A stretch of DNA of 64,000 nucleotides, taken from NCBI GenBank assembly GCA_031763025.1, contig JASSKH010000030.1, forward strand, positions 248,001 through 312,000, read 5' to 3'. The notes beneath the pieces are model-generated. The model searched no databases, was not told the origin of the DNA, and saw nothing but the letters and a program-made list of their open reading frames with translations. Numbering within the stretch: position 1 is the first letter of the stretch; the number at the start of each line of letters is the position of its first letter. Shown here one piece after another: positions 45,240 to 56,415 of the stretch. A program made the position numbers and the translations under genes. The DNA is from Macrocystis pyrifera. Its lineage: Eukaryota > Sar > Phaeophyceae > Laminariales > Laminariaceae.

Positions 45240-46823
45240 GTGGGTTGGTTGGTGGGTTCGTTGAATGGTTTCGGTTGATGGCTGTTTGTGGTAGGTGATG
45301 TTTGGTTGATTGCTGATTGGCTAGTTGGTTGATCGGCTGGTTGTTTGGCTGGTTGTTTGGTTGGTTGGGTGTTTGAATGGTCAGTTGGTTGGTGATGTTT
45401 GGTTTCTGGTTGGCTGGTTGGTTGTTGGTTAGCTAGTTGGTTGGTCTATTGGCTGGTTGGTTGGTTGGTTGGTTGGTTGATTGGTTGGTTGGATGTTTGC
45501 ATGGTTGGTTGTGTGGATGGTCGATGGGTGGATTGGTCGGTCCGTCGGCTGGTTGGCTGGCCAACGTGTGCGTTGATCAATTTTCAAGCAGTCGCCTATT
45601 GGCCCGGCTCGTGTCCCCCGTACCAACAAGGAAAGCCTCGCCGAGTTACCCTTGCCGGGTTCCTAGGTATCACCCAATAGGAGGAGCGCGGTTTTGTTTT
45701 TTTCGCCATTTTGTCTGGTATATTTCGGAAGATGTAGCATAGGGCAGGTCGCTCGCCTCAGGAGTCCCAATTTCTGTTCGAGACCGCTAACTCTGGAACT
45801 CGCGCCTGCGGGTTTCCTTCCGCGTCGGCTAGTGTTCGTGGCGGTTTCATCTCTTCCGTTATGCCTGCGATGTTCGAGGTCGTTTAGTGACGTACGAGCA
45901 TGCTGCCAGTTTTTTTATTTCCCCTTCGTTAGCGAGAGCTGTGATACTTCTTGAGCTCAGAGGTTCGATTTGTGGAGACGTGCAATAGTGTAATATTTGA
46001 GGAAGCAGATGAACAGCGCAGGCCAGACAGGGAACGGACAAGCCGAGCGGCCGGGTACAATCTCGACGAAAACACACAGCACGCCGATCCTTTGGGACTA
46101 TCAGACCACCGTCCTCTTCGTCGATCCCCCTTCTCCCTGCGCCTTTCCATTCGCTTCGTCGGTCTGTGTCCCGAACAAGCGTTACGTTACGTTACCTTTT
46201 CCTCGCCCCACTTCACCTCACCTCACCTTTCCTTTCCTTTCGTTTCCTTTCTTTACTCTACCCTGCATTACCATGCCCTACCCGTGCATTGCCTTACCTT
46301 ACCTCAACTTAACTCCCCCTCCCCTACCCGACCCTACCGTACGCTTATAGGCAATAGCCCGGCAAAACAAGTTGTTCGAGAAGCGAAAGTGGCGCCTAAT
46401 CGGAGACAACGTCTTTGTGGGTCTCCTCGGAACAAGCGGGGCATGGTGCTTGTCCTTCAAAGCGGCCTGCAGCTTCGGGTTGGGGGTGACCCTCGGAACG
46501 GCCTACCTCGTCCTGCTTAGCCGGTTCGTCGAGAACCTGGGTAAGGAGGGCTCGGAGGGAGGCGGGGGGGGGGGGGGGGGGGGGGGGGGCCGGCAAGGCT
46601 GGCGCTTGCCGGGCTTCTGGTGCTGCTGGTCTCAAAGAACAAGGAGACGCTCGAGTTTATCCCCGCTCTCACAGGTTTCCTAGCGTACCAGGTGGGTGCT
46701 TTATTTTGTGGCGGAAGGCGGGATGAGGGGTTTGGTTTGACGTACCCAGGAGTTGCTTTGCTGTTGAGTACCAAGTATCGTTTACTATGGCCGTACCGGG
46801 TAATGTTTATTCGAAAAATATAA
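45084..46823 (+). CDS. ATP synthase protein I (CGL160/AtpI)-like plastid membrane protein, exons A-C
   Basis: Three exons in matching phase. A (45084-45239): VYQSEYLVGSKMMTISSFGP ... EAMMPE. B (45592-45658): SPIGPARVPRTNKESLAELP. C (46358 onward): KLFEKRKWRLIGDNVFVGLL, two hydrophobic helices, LVLLSRFVENLGKEG, a Gly run, ARLALAGLLVLLVSKNKETL and FIPALTGFLAYQ. The helix pair, the L-L-R-VD-LG-Gly-run-ARL spacing and the P-L-GF--Y end are those of the AtpI domain of CGL160, which helps assemble the plastid ATP synthase membrane ring. The G-run at 46562-46589 sits between the two helices in different frames. After AYQ there is a GTGGGT donor (exon end 46691), but the frame also stays open to a stop at 46823 and VGALF suits the family. 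A first exon with transit peptide is not certain; an ATG at 44925 is in frame but lies in a repeat. Confidence 0.6.
45245..45560. repeat. (GGTT)n minisatellite
   Basis: GTTGGTTGGTTGGTTGGTTG with GCTG and ATTG variants for ~310 bp, filling the intron between exons A and B. Confidence 0.95.
45592..45658 (+). CDS. AtpI/CGL160-like exon B
   Basis: 67 bp, phase 0 to 1. Its donor (G then GTTCCT) was chosen because it makes exon C fit; an alternative GTATCA donor six bases on would add an in-frame stop. Confidence 0.45.
46195..46330. repeat. (CTTACC/CTTTCC)n pyrimidine-rich tract
   Basis: CACCTCACCTTTCCTTTCC-like repeats, directly before the acceptor of exon C. Confidence 0.7.
46358..46691 (+). 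CDS. AtpI/CGL160-like exon C, membrane domain
   Basis: Carries all hydrophobic segments of the AtpI domain; interrupted in frame by a ~28-bp G-run. Confidence 0.68.
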
Positions 46824-47236
46824 TCGTGCAAAAACATGGTTTTACACATGATTCAGAGGATATTTCGTAGTGGTGTGGGTGCATTGTTTTTTTAGAGAGT
46901 AGACGATGAAGCAGAAAGTAAAGGTTTGGCGATTGAGGACTAAATGCGGGGATAAAGTAGGGCCTTCGCACTGTAGGTGTTGGTGCGCTCAGTATCATCA
47001 GCATCATCGTCGTCGTTATGAATGGCGAGTAAAGTTGTAAGACACAAAATGGGATTGCTAAAAAACGTTGGGTAAGTCCTTAGTTGAATTGAACCCCGCT
47101 AGGAACCCAAAAGTACCCCTCCCCTGCCACACTGTAGCGGAATATACCGCACTGTATAGGCATGGATCGATGTGATGGTGTGCCGGAGGCGGCTAGAATG
47201 GAGAAGGAGTTCCATTAACGGGACGAGATGTCTAGG

Positions 47237-47772
47237 GGGGGGTGTACTCGATAGGAGAGATGTACCCGATCTCATGCATGGCCGTAGTCGTATGACCATA
47301 GACCCTCGCATCCCTACAATGCCGGGACGGAGCATGTCGGGTTTTCACCGACCAGGCAGACATTGCTTGTACCAAGCGCGAAGCGCCGTGAGGTGTCCGG
47401 CGAGTCGCATGAAGGGTGAGCTGCATCCTACTAAGAACCGCTTGTGAGGCGGACTTGCATATGGATGACAGCTTCAATGAGTTAGTTTAATTTCCGGTGT
47501 GGCCACTTCCAGAGACAGCAATGGGAGTACTATGTAACTGCCTCTTGGGTGCCTTACCTTGAACACTACGTGATGCGATCAATTCCCTTGTGCAGAGTAA
47601 AGGTTCTTTACTTCGCACAAATGATCTCACTAGACGACCAGCCGTGGGCGACCGCCAAAAAAAAAGAAACAAAAAAAACCGTACCCTGGATGTCTAGCTC
47701 ACGTAGTGAGCGGCATGTTTTACAGTGTCGTTGCCAACCGACGCCAACCCAACCCATATATAATATATATAT
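47237..47772 (+). repeat. family B repeat, full length (~530 bp)
   Basis: From TGTACTCGATAGGAGAGATG and CCCGATCTCATGCATGGCCG through all family blocks to GTTTTACAGTGTCGTTGCCA, ACCGACGCCAACCCAACCCA and TATATAATATATATATAA. Best copy for defining the family. Confidence 0.92.
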
Positions 47773-47795
47773 AACAGGGGGGGGGCGGGGTGGGG

Positions 47796-48025
47796 TGTGC
47801 TCGTTGTCATATATGGCCGTAGTCGTATGGCCATAGACCCTCGCACCCCTACTATGCCGGGACGGAGCTCGTCGGGTTTTCACCGACCTGGCAGATGATG
47901 CTTGCACCAAGCGCGAATCTCTGTTAGGTGTTCCCGCAAGTCGCATGAAGGGCGAGCTGCATCGTCCTACGAAAAGCACCGCTTGTGAGGCGGATTTCCT
48001 TGCACATGGATGACAGCGAGGTCCC
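47796..48025 (+). repeat. family B repeat, 5' half, in tandem with the previous copy
   Basis: GTGTGCTCGTTGTCATATAT through CCGCTTGTGAGGCGGATTTC; separated from the previous copy only by a G-run. Confidence 0.88.
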
Positions 48026-48164
48026 ACCCCCGTCAGTCAGAATAAAAATGGCGCAAAAGCACCCCCCACCTACCGCAGCATGCCTCCAGCTAAACCCCGC
48101 TCTCTTTCCATTGGTTGGTGTGCCGGCGAAAAACAGGTTGCGACGCTCGTGCAAGGCGTCTACA

Positions 48165-48250
48165 CAGATTTCGATGATGTCGAGGACGCGGAGGCTGCTG
48201 TGTGAAGAGATTTCGATGATGTCGAGGACGCGGAGGCTGCTGTGTGAAGA
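48165..48250. repeat. exact tandem duplication of ~42 bp
   Basis: GATTTCGATGATGTCGAGGA CGCGGAGGCTGCTGTGTGAA occurs twice in a row. Confidence 0.9.
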
Positions 48251-48344
48251 CGAAGACACCTCTTTTATGAGGCGGTGGAACTCCGCGGCAGGGTTAGGGT
48301 TAGAGTTCTCCCCCCTGCGTTTTTTTTTTTCGTTATTTTGCTGG

Positions 48345-48705
48345 CGCCCCCATGTTACCGTTGGGTGGTATAGCTCGCACATCTTACCGTTGGGTGGTTT
48401 GGATCACTCATGTTACCGTTGGGTGGTGTGGTTCATCTTACCGCTGGGTAGTGTGGCACAACTTAACTTTGGGTGGTGTAGATCACTCATGCTACCGTTG
48501 GATGATGTGGTGCATCTTACCGTTGGGTGGTGTAGATCACACATCTTACCGCTGAGTGGTGTGGCTCATCTTACCGCCGGGTGTCGTAGATCACACCTCT
48601 TACCGTTCAGTGGTGTAGCTTATCTTACCGTTGGGTGGCGTAGATCACACATCCTACCGTTGGGTGGTGGTGCTTATCTTACCGTTGAGTGTTGTAGATC
48701 ACGCA
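48345..48705. repeat. ~28-30-bp minisatellite, TTACCGTTGGGTGGTGTAGA
   Basis: About twelve units with CATGTTACCG or CATCTTACCG starts. One frame is open throughout, but the repeat explains it. Confidence 0.92.
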
Positions 48706-48959
48706 TGCGTGACGTGTCCGGCACGCTTCCGTCAGCGGCTTTGCCGTGGTTCGGCAGGAGAGACATCAGGCATGGACTCTCGTTTGATGCCGCGCATACG
48801 AAATCGCCCTTCGGGGGGAGCACTATCCGCACAGCAGGTTGTTAATAGTTAAGTTTCACGCTTTTACAATCAGCCAAAATTAGAGACGCCTCGGCTGTAA
48901 GATGAGGGGTACACGGAACAAACGAAAAAAAACGACGCCTTTTGCTCTAAATCCCAGAC

Positions 48960-49005
48960 AGGGGGGGGGGGGAGGTGTACTCATTCCATGCCATGCATGG
49001 AGAAC
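48960..49005 (+). repeat. short family B fragment next to a G-run
   Basis: GGAGGTGTACTCATTCCATG, CCATGCATGG, then unrelated sequence. Confidence 0.7.
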
Positions 49006-52000
49006 AAAGTAAGTATAATTATAGAAGTAAAAATTCCTTTTGTTATCCGCCCAGAAATCTCACCATTCTGGCTTGTGTCTCATTCTGACCTTGGGAAGGG
49101 GTGTATTAATCGGCCCCTTTCTCTTCTTTTCGTGCACTCCTGGCGCGATCGAGAATTGCGTCGTCGAAGCTATTTTTTTGCAATTTACTGAGCGGGCGGT
49201 GGTGGTTCCTCCTGTAGCTGGGGGAGTGGGGCGGCCGCTGCTGCCGCCAGAGGATAGTAAAATACGAGAAGCAGCACGTGCTGTGAGTTAGCCGGGGGGA
49301 GGGTACTTTTCGCGTCTTGGAGCTTCTTCGTGTGTGTGTCACCCGGAAGAATAGTTTCGTTTTTTTTTTGTTTCTTTTGTGTTTTCTTATTGTCCTCCGG
49401 CGGATTGTTAAAAATAAAGGCTCAAGAACACACCACACCTCTACACTGTCTACTAACGTTTTTGGGACCCACTCATGTCGACAAAACAAACGAGAAGGTG
49501 CGGTCTTTTCGCAGCAGTGGGAGCATGGAGTCCACGATAGTTCATGCTATGAGCGGGAGGTGGTACGTAGGACTCCTCGCTTCGACCACAGTCCGACGTT
49601 AAGATCACTAAAAAGCGCGATACACTAATCCAGCGGTCCGCATTGCTCCGTGTTGCTGATGCTGTAACCAATCGTCCTCTTTTTCTGGTCGTTTTTTTTT
49701 TGTCAACCCTTTCGAGACTTCGGAGGGACTTAAGAGGGACTTAAGAGGGGAGAATTGACCAAAACAAAGTGACGATTACAGCGACGGCCACTGCGTGATT
49801 GGGGGATGATAGAGAAATTGGTGCCCGAGTGATGCATGCAGGGAGTCGCACGACACGGGCGCAACGTGATCCTAGCTCGCACCTTGGGCCCCTCGCGCTG
49901 CTGCTACGTGGTTGACAACACTACGTAAATTTATCATTGTTTCCGTCGCATTGTTTTGTTCGGTGTGCTCGAGGTCCCAGTACGCGCAGCTTCGTGCGGA
50001 TGATTGATGCTGTGCTCGTCGAAGTTGTCAGGAGACAGCATTTTCACCCCTTGCAACTTTGCCTTGACATGCCCTGACTGACATCAAACTACTAGATTTT
50101 AGTGTGGAGCACTCGACCCTACACCCTTGACAGCGCACGTTTTGCCTTGCTTGACATGTCTTCTGGCATCTTTGGTACTCGTCCGCTTTTTTTGTCGTTT
50201 TCATCTTTTTGTGGTCACCAAAAGGGCTATTCCTCGTGTATAAGCAGCTGCGTTGTGAAGATGAGGCAACATCATGTATGAAGAAAATTTAAACTGAAGC
50301 TTGAGAGATCGAAAAATTACTACTAAAAACTCGTATTTGCAAGCTTGGTGTGATAATTCGATACCGCCTTCTTCATGGTGTGTAAGTTTTTAGAGTTGTT
50401 TACAAATTAGTACAGGTTTGAACGAAATCATTACCCACCAAGTACACCATATGGGCGGCTGCTGTAGTTGCGGCATACTTACACTATGTGGGTAGGGCAC
50501 GATCAAGCGAAGCAAACACTTGCTCAGAAGCTCCGTGTTTGTATCACTCGCCTCACCATTCGTTGCGTACAACCGGAGGAAAGCCACTACTTTTTTCATA
50601 CTGTAGTACATACGTGTATCATGGTCGGAAAATGGCAGCGCACTACCTGTGCCGTGTACAGGCAGTGTATGAACATATAATAACCACTGCTCATGGATAG
50701 AAATGTCCATGGTGTGGCAGCGCATGGACACGTACTAACATATTGCAACTGATATCCATGCTCGAAGCTGGAAATTTTAACAGGGCAGTAGCTTGTAGCT
50801 TGCGATTTCGTTCGGGAAAGTGGCTGGCGCACGCTGTGTACCAGGTACGAGATAGAAGCGGACCAACCCTAAGAGCATTGGTTGACCGAATAGGGATGGA
50901 GGTGGAGGTGGTTACCACCTAGGGTCTTACAAACGGAAAGTCCAAAGGTGTCCGCAATACCTCGCGAAAATAAACCATAAAAAGGTGTACCGGACGCGTG
51001 CTACTATACGTATAGAGGTATACCTGGTAGCACTTTTTTGGCTAAAACATTGTCTGAATGAGGGGGCTTCTTTGCCCTATAAATCGTCGGAATGTCATTC
51101 GTTTTTTAGTAATATGCTTTTTTTTTTACACGTAGGACGTGAGATTTATTATCGGGTTGTACTTTCTATTTTTTCAATATCAGTTGTTGGGTGACCTCTA
51201 CTTGCTGCTTGTAGAGCTCCTCAGGCCAGGAACCTCAGGAAACAATTGGTGCACCTCCTCTACCTTACTGCTTGTTTCACAGGAAATTTTTTCCGCCAGT
51301 CGACAGAAAATGAAATCAGCTCTCCGAGGTGCAACAAAACCAGAAAGAGATGCCTTTTTCTGTCCCGGCATACCGTTTTATGTCAAACGGCGCACTTCGC
51401 CAAAACCGCAAGACAAAAAAGAAATTGCCATCAAACGGTATACCCGTGGATTTTCCGCTAGTGAATAATGATGCAGGAAATTAAATCAGCTCTTCAAGGC
51501 ACAACTGACCCAACATCATCCCGTGCTCAAGACGAAAACTCTCAAGTCAAGAAACTATACGCGGCTACCACTATTAATGCTCGAGACTACCGCGGTGGCG
51601 GTCAGTCAGCACAACACATCAATAATATCTCACCAAGTAACATGTCCTTTTGTTGCTCTCTCTTTTCTTTTTTCACGGCGGGCGGGCGTGGTTTCGTTGC
51701 CGGCAGGAGGCGCTTTCCTGTGGGTCTTGGGGCGCCAACGTCGAAAGCTGCGCCTTTCACCCTCTTGAAAAATGTGCAACATGTCCCACACTTGACTCTA
51801 CGTAATGCCCCCAAAACAGTACATATCAACCACTGAACCGGTCGAACTCGCAGCTGATGTACTAGTGATAATTTCATCAAAGAAACAAGAGCGGCGGCAG
51901 TCGACCGGCGGCGCGACCGATCGAGCGACGGCGGACGACGAAGGCGCCCCGTTAAGACCGCCCAACTAACTACGAGCGACGAGGTCAATCGTCCCAGGGA

Positions 52001-52440
52001 GCAACCGAGTCGAAAAAACGCGGGCGCAGCTGAAAGGAGTTAACAAGAGCAGGAAGGCGAGTTGGAAGTTGACCGCCACCTGAAACCTGAAACTTAGGGC
52101 ATGCCTTGATGCTTTCTGCAGCTGGATGGAGCCGGAGAGATCAGCGCCACGGGTCCAACCGAAATCTCCAATCGTTTTCCTGTATTCCTTGGACAACAGT
52201 TGAACAGGTCCACCAACGTCAGTTTCTAATGAAAGTTGCTCCACCTTGTACCAATCTGGCCGTCAATATAATCCCTATGCGGACTCTACTGTGAATATCA
52301 AATGGTTGTTATTATATTCCCTACGAGACTGGTACTTCAACACGAGTGAAGTTCGGACCCTGTTCATGCTGTGAGTCGACCTGATGACTTCGGTAGTCGC
52401 TCTTAGTACTTTGTACCTGGCATATCATACGTACAGGGGG
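49006..52440. other. no gene recognised
   Basis: AT-richer DNA without convincing exons. It holds a family E copy (49815-49975) and an inverted family F copy (50025-50175). A minus-strand stretch near 52080-52240 (LLSKEYRKTIGDFGWTRGAD) is protein-like but isolated and unidentified. Confidence 0.4.
50025..50175 (-). repeat. dispersed repeat (family F), copy 2, inverted
   Basis: GGAGACAGCATTTTCACCCC, TTGCCTTGACATGCCCTGAC, CCCTTGACAGCGCACGTTTT; reverse complement of the 29955-30110 block. Confidence 0.75.
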
Positions 52441-52594
52441 GGGGGGGGGAAACCCTCGTATGCCGCTTCACCTCGGCTTACCGTCACTTTACCACAAACA
52501 ATATAATACGTTTCAACCTCCGAACGCTTACGAATACCGGTGTACGATATCACGATGGGAGGGAAATTACTTTTCTGTTGTCGTCTGTAATCGA

Positions 52595-52690
52595 AACAGT
52601 CGGGCTTACCCCAAAACGACTTTCGACGAAATGATCGATCTCACGACTCATCAAGCGTCTTTTAAAATATTTTTATTTTCACAATCACAA
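52595..52690 (+). repeat. dispersed repeat (family G)
   Basis: AAACGACTTTCGACGAAATG ATCGATCTCACGACTCATCA resembles 35738-35785 (AAGACGAGTTTTGACGAAGT CCTCGATCTCACAGCTGATG) and shorter pieces at 26345 and 51835. Confidence 0.5.
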
Positions 52691-53339
52691 ACACAAACAA
52701 GACGGCGATTTTCCGACCCCTGTTTTATGATACCGATTTTCGTCCTTCCATTTAGGAGGGAAATGGGAAACGTTACCGGTGTTGCACGAGGATAGCCCTC
52801 GGCGCTTGTAGGGAAAAATCACAGAAAAGCCCAAGGATATGAAAAAGATACTGCAGCTCTGGCTCTCGGAGCAACAAAGACATGCCTGCATGCGCTCGCC
52901 CTGCGCTAAAATTAAACATCAGCTCGCGTCGATCGCCTCCTCGCGCTGACACTGCCTGCGTAAAAACATCACCAGGTATTCACAAAGCCTTGCAACGCGT
53001 GCGGATGCCACTTTAGCGACTTGCAGAGCAACCGAACCGGCGTGGGTAGACGACGACAACGCCAACGGGGGAAAGCAAATACTACTAAAAGGACACATCT
53101 TACCCGACCCCCCCCCCGCCCCCCCCCCTCTCGTGCACCCCTCCTTTCGATATGTACGCTACGGTAGAGAGGGGTGCAACCAATTTTTACGTTTTATGGG
53201 GCGCCTCACTTGAGGAGCACAACCCTAACCCACCTGAAAAATATCACTTTTGAGAAAAACGAAAAATCCCATGACCAAGGCACAGAACCGAAAATATTCT
53301 AAAACACACGTGGTATGCCAACGATAAGGCATGCGGTAT

Positions 53340-53430
53340 TGGTTACTTCCTCAGTTGACGATCCTCGTCAGTCAGAAATATTTGCCTTGGAAGACAAAAA
53401 AAGTGCTGCTACCCCTATATCGTAGCCTGC
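53340..53430 (+). repeat. repeat shared with 44935-45010
   Basis: CTCGTCAGTCAGAAATATTT GCCTTGGAAGACAAAA matches CCCGTCAGTCGCAAATATTT GCCTCGCAAGGCAAAA. This is why an ATG at 44925 is not trusted as a gene start. Confidence 0.65.
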
Positions 53431-53549
53431 GTCTCGATGCTCTATTGAACACAACTCGTAAAGCACGTCTCTTGGGGAAACCCAAGAACCACGCGGTGCT
53501 AAAGAGATCACACCGTAGTGTCGCTGGAAAGCTCAATTATTTGTTCGAG

Positions 53550-53697
<148 letters not shown>

Positions 53698-53975
53698 CCC
53701 CTGCATGTTTTCCGTGCATATCCCTCGTAAAATTCAAACGATGACACCGTTAAAAACAATAACCCTTCATCCTACTCGCAACGGATATCGTTGCCGTTGA
53801 GCGCCGATTTTTTTTTGGCTATTTATACTATATTCCACCAAGTTCGGGTCCCACCTTAGCCCAAAGTTAGGCTACTATTATGTGCTCCCCCAAGTTCAGC
53901 TACTATTAATGTCTTCCCCGAACCTCTACCACTATGCATGTGTTCTCCCAAGTTCAGTTAATACGAGTGTCTTCC

Positions 53976-55883
53976 CTAAAGGTAGCTGCCGATTATCTGG
54001 AACGGGCCGTCGGCCATCTCGAGTGTTCGAGTCGCAAGGTCGTAAAAAGTAGATTCTTCGTTGCTAGGTCCCGCGAGGACGAGCCCCGTCGACTCCAAGC
54101 TCACCCTCCTCCGTTTGCACGGCTTGTCGGACTGTTCAGCAGCCGAGAACCCCGTGCACATGTCCTCGCTCAGTAGATCGTCGCACGTCGCTTGGAGATC
54201 GAAAGAGCTCGAGGGGATGTCAGCAAAGCCGTACAGCGGCGACTCGAGGGCCCGCTTATCTCGCGGCAAGCCTACCTCCCAGTCGCACGCTTGCACGTCC
54301 CCACCATCACACCGCCGGAACGGTTCGCGGAACAGTTCACCATCGCTACGCTTTAACAAGTCGTCCTCCTCCTCAACTCCCACTCCCAGCAGCTCCTCGT
54401 TCAGCTCGCTAACGTTCGGCCTCTCCTCGTCATCCCCAAGCGCCTTTCGAAGCGACGTAAAAAATTCCTCCAGGGATGCCGCGTCTGCGGCTTCCTCTGC
54501 AGTTGAGGGCGCCCGCGCAATCGCTCCCGCCGCGCCTAGAGACGGAGTGTTCCCTCCCGCAACCCCCTCATTCGCCATGAACTCCCCGGTATGTTTGACC
54601 GAACGGGCGCGAAGCATGACCAGCCACCCGCGGCGTCTCCACGCGCGACCGGCGGGGGCGGTCTCGAGTGCCGCGTATATCTCCCGCGCCTCGTCTGCCG
54701 AAAAATCGCCGCGTTTCTCGGCTTGCCTCGCCACATCCTCCGGGGTCTTTCCCAAGTCGCACCTCGTGCGTTCGTCGGCGTCGTGGCGCAGCAGCAGCCG
54801 CACGGCGTCCGCGCGCCCATACCGGCACGCCACGTGAAGCGGCGTGTCGCCGTCGTCGCTCGAAGTCCGCACCTTAGCCCCCGCGTGCAGCAGTTCCCGC
54901 ATCACCTCTAGGCCGGACTGGCCGGCCCACCTCCCCGCCTGGAAGAGCGCAGAGCGGCCGCATCTATCGCGCGCGTCCACCTCAGCGCCCAGCCCAAGCA
55001 AGACGCGGACGCAGTCCGCCTTCCCGTGGCACGCCGCGGTGTGCAGCGGGGTTGCCCCCATGTCGTCCCCCCCCTCGACCGCCACTCGGAGATCGACGAC
55101 TAGGGCGGAGATCATCCCCGCGTGGCCCGCGCCGGCGGCCAGGTGCAGCGCCGACTGCTTATACGGCGCTTTGCGGTGGACGGCCGCCCCCGCGCGGGCG
55201 AGCGCCATCGATGCCTCCTCGCGTCCCCGGATCGCCGCGACGTGGAAAGGTGAAAAGCCGCCACCCGCAACGGCGTTGACCACGACCCCCGCACCGTTTT
55301 GCAGGAGGGCCTCGACTACTCTCGCATCTCCCCCGTCCGCCGCCGAATGTAGCAGGGTCCGCCCATCGCCTCCCGGGATCATCCACGCGCTGATGCCTCT
55401 GTCGCGCCCCCCCGCCCCGGCCCTCAGCAGGGCGGACACCGCCTCGAAGTCGCCCTGCGAGGTTGCGCCGACGAGGGGTATCTTGAGCCAGTCCGACCAC
55501 TCGGACTCTTGGAGGTTGAAGATTGCATGCATTAGGACTTTTTCGGCATTTCCGAACAGGGTGATCAGGGCCTCGTACAGGGGCATCGCGAGGGCCTCGC
55601 GAAGACCCTTGAAGGCGGCGAGGGGGCGGCCGCTTTCGCATGAGGAAGAGAGCGTTCGCAGCCAGTCGCTCAGAGGTCCGGGTGATGCCGGCGACGGCGT
55701 GGCAGTGGACGGTGCTAGCTCCGAGTAGGGGAGTCGCACCCCCCCGTCGCTTGTCTTCGAGGCCAGCAGGAACAACGCCTTCCCCCTCCCGATGAGCGTG
55801 CATCGTTTGCTCATCGTCTGGTCATCCTGTGTGCGTAACATACGAGGGAGAGAAGAGCAAGGAAACCATGAATGGACCATCAT
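53976..55883 (-). CDS. ankyrin-repeat protein, 635 codons, single exon
   Basis: Uninterrupted reading frame. After an N-terminal region with KRCTLIGRGKALFLLASKTS and a conserved-looking FGNAEKVLMHAIFNLQESEW come about seven or eight ankyrin repeats (about residues 140-390), for example GRTLLHSAADGGDARVVEAL, ATPLHTAACHGKADCVRVLL and DTPLHVACRYGRADAVRLLL. The C-terminal 230 residues are acidic and low complexity, with a short basic KRRRV near the end that could be a nuclear signal. Function is protein binding, partner unknown. Three in-frame ATGs lie near the start; MSKRCTLIGR (residue 24) may be the true one. GC-rich codon use like the myosin exons. Convincing as a gene, not as any named protein. 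Confidence 0.85.
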   Translation of the reverse strand: MMVHSWFPCSSLPRMLRTQDDQTMSKRCTLIGRGKALFLLASKTSDGGVRLPYSELAPSTATPSPASPGPLSDWLRTLSSSCESGRPLAAFKGLREALAMPLYEALITLFGNAEKVLMHAIFNLQESEWSDWLKIPLVGATSQGDFEAVSALLRAGAGGRDRGISAWMIPGGDGRTLLHSAADGGDARVVEALLQNGAGVVVNAVAGGGFSPFHVAAIRGREEASMALARAGAAVHRKAPYKQSALHLAAGAGHAGMISALVVDLRVAVEGGDDMGATPLHTAACHGKADCVRVLLGLGAEVDARDRCGRSALFQAGRWAGQSGLEVMRELLHAGAKVRTSSDDGDTPLHVACRYGRADAVRLLLRHDADERTRCDLGKTPEDVARQAEKRGDFSADEAREIYAALETAPAGRAWRRRGWLVMLRARSVKHTGEFMANEGVAGGNTPSLGAAGAIARAPSTAEEAADAASLEEFFTSLRKALGDDEERPNVSELNEELLGVGVEEEDDLLKRSDGELFREPFRRCDGGDVQACDWEVGLPRDKRALESPLYGFADIPSSSFDLQATCDDLLSEDMCTGFSAAEQSDKPCKRRRVSLESTGLVLAGPSNEESTFYDLATRTLEMADGPFQIIGSYL

Positions 55884-55978
55884 TTAAATGGAAGCGAGCC
55901 CCCTTCCGGAATTCTGAGGTACTCTCCCAATTTGGAGCCTGTCCTGTGCCCAAGGACTGCGTATAAATAGTGTTTTTC

Positions 55979-56020
55979 AACAAACAAACAAACAAACAAA
56001 CAAACAAACAAACAAACAAC
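55979..56020. repeat. (CAAA)n microsatellite, then (ATGCT)n
   Basis: AAACAAACAAACAAACAAAC upstream of the ankyrin gene; TATGCTATGCTATGCTATG at 56079-56102. Confidence 0.95.
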
Positions 56021-56371
56021 AACAACAACGTCGCCCTACCATTCGTACAAGGAGGAAAATGTTGCGCGTTCGTACGCCGTATGCTATGCTATGCTATGCT
56101 ATGATACGAGACTGGTTCATACAAAACGCTCTGGCTCACCAGTGGCTTATTTGTTGACAGTCTTGTCGGCGATAGAAGTAGTGGAGTAACCATGATCGTC
56201 GCACGTCGTACGCGAGAAGCAGCAGTCGACGTCAGAGTCAAGTGCTGCGTAGAGCTGCCATGGTACGTAGATATGAGTATGATAAGTACGATACGTATGA
56301 GGAAACGGCAAAAGCACCCAAGTGCAGGACACAGGAGGAGGAGGAAGAGGGGGGGGGAAGAGGGTATGGGA

Positions 56372-56373
<2 letters not shown>

Positions 56374-56414
<41 letters not shown>
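56374..56414. repeat. poly(G) run
   Basis: About 40 G inside a GGA-rich stretch (56335-56420). Confidence 0.95.
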
Positions 56415-56415
<1 letters not shown>

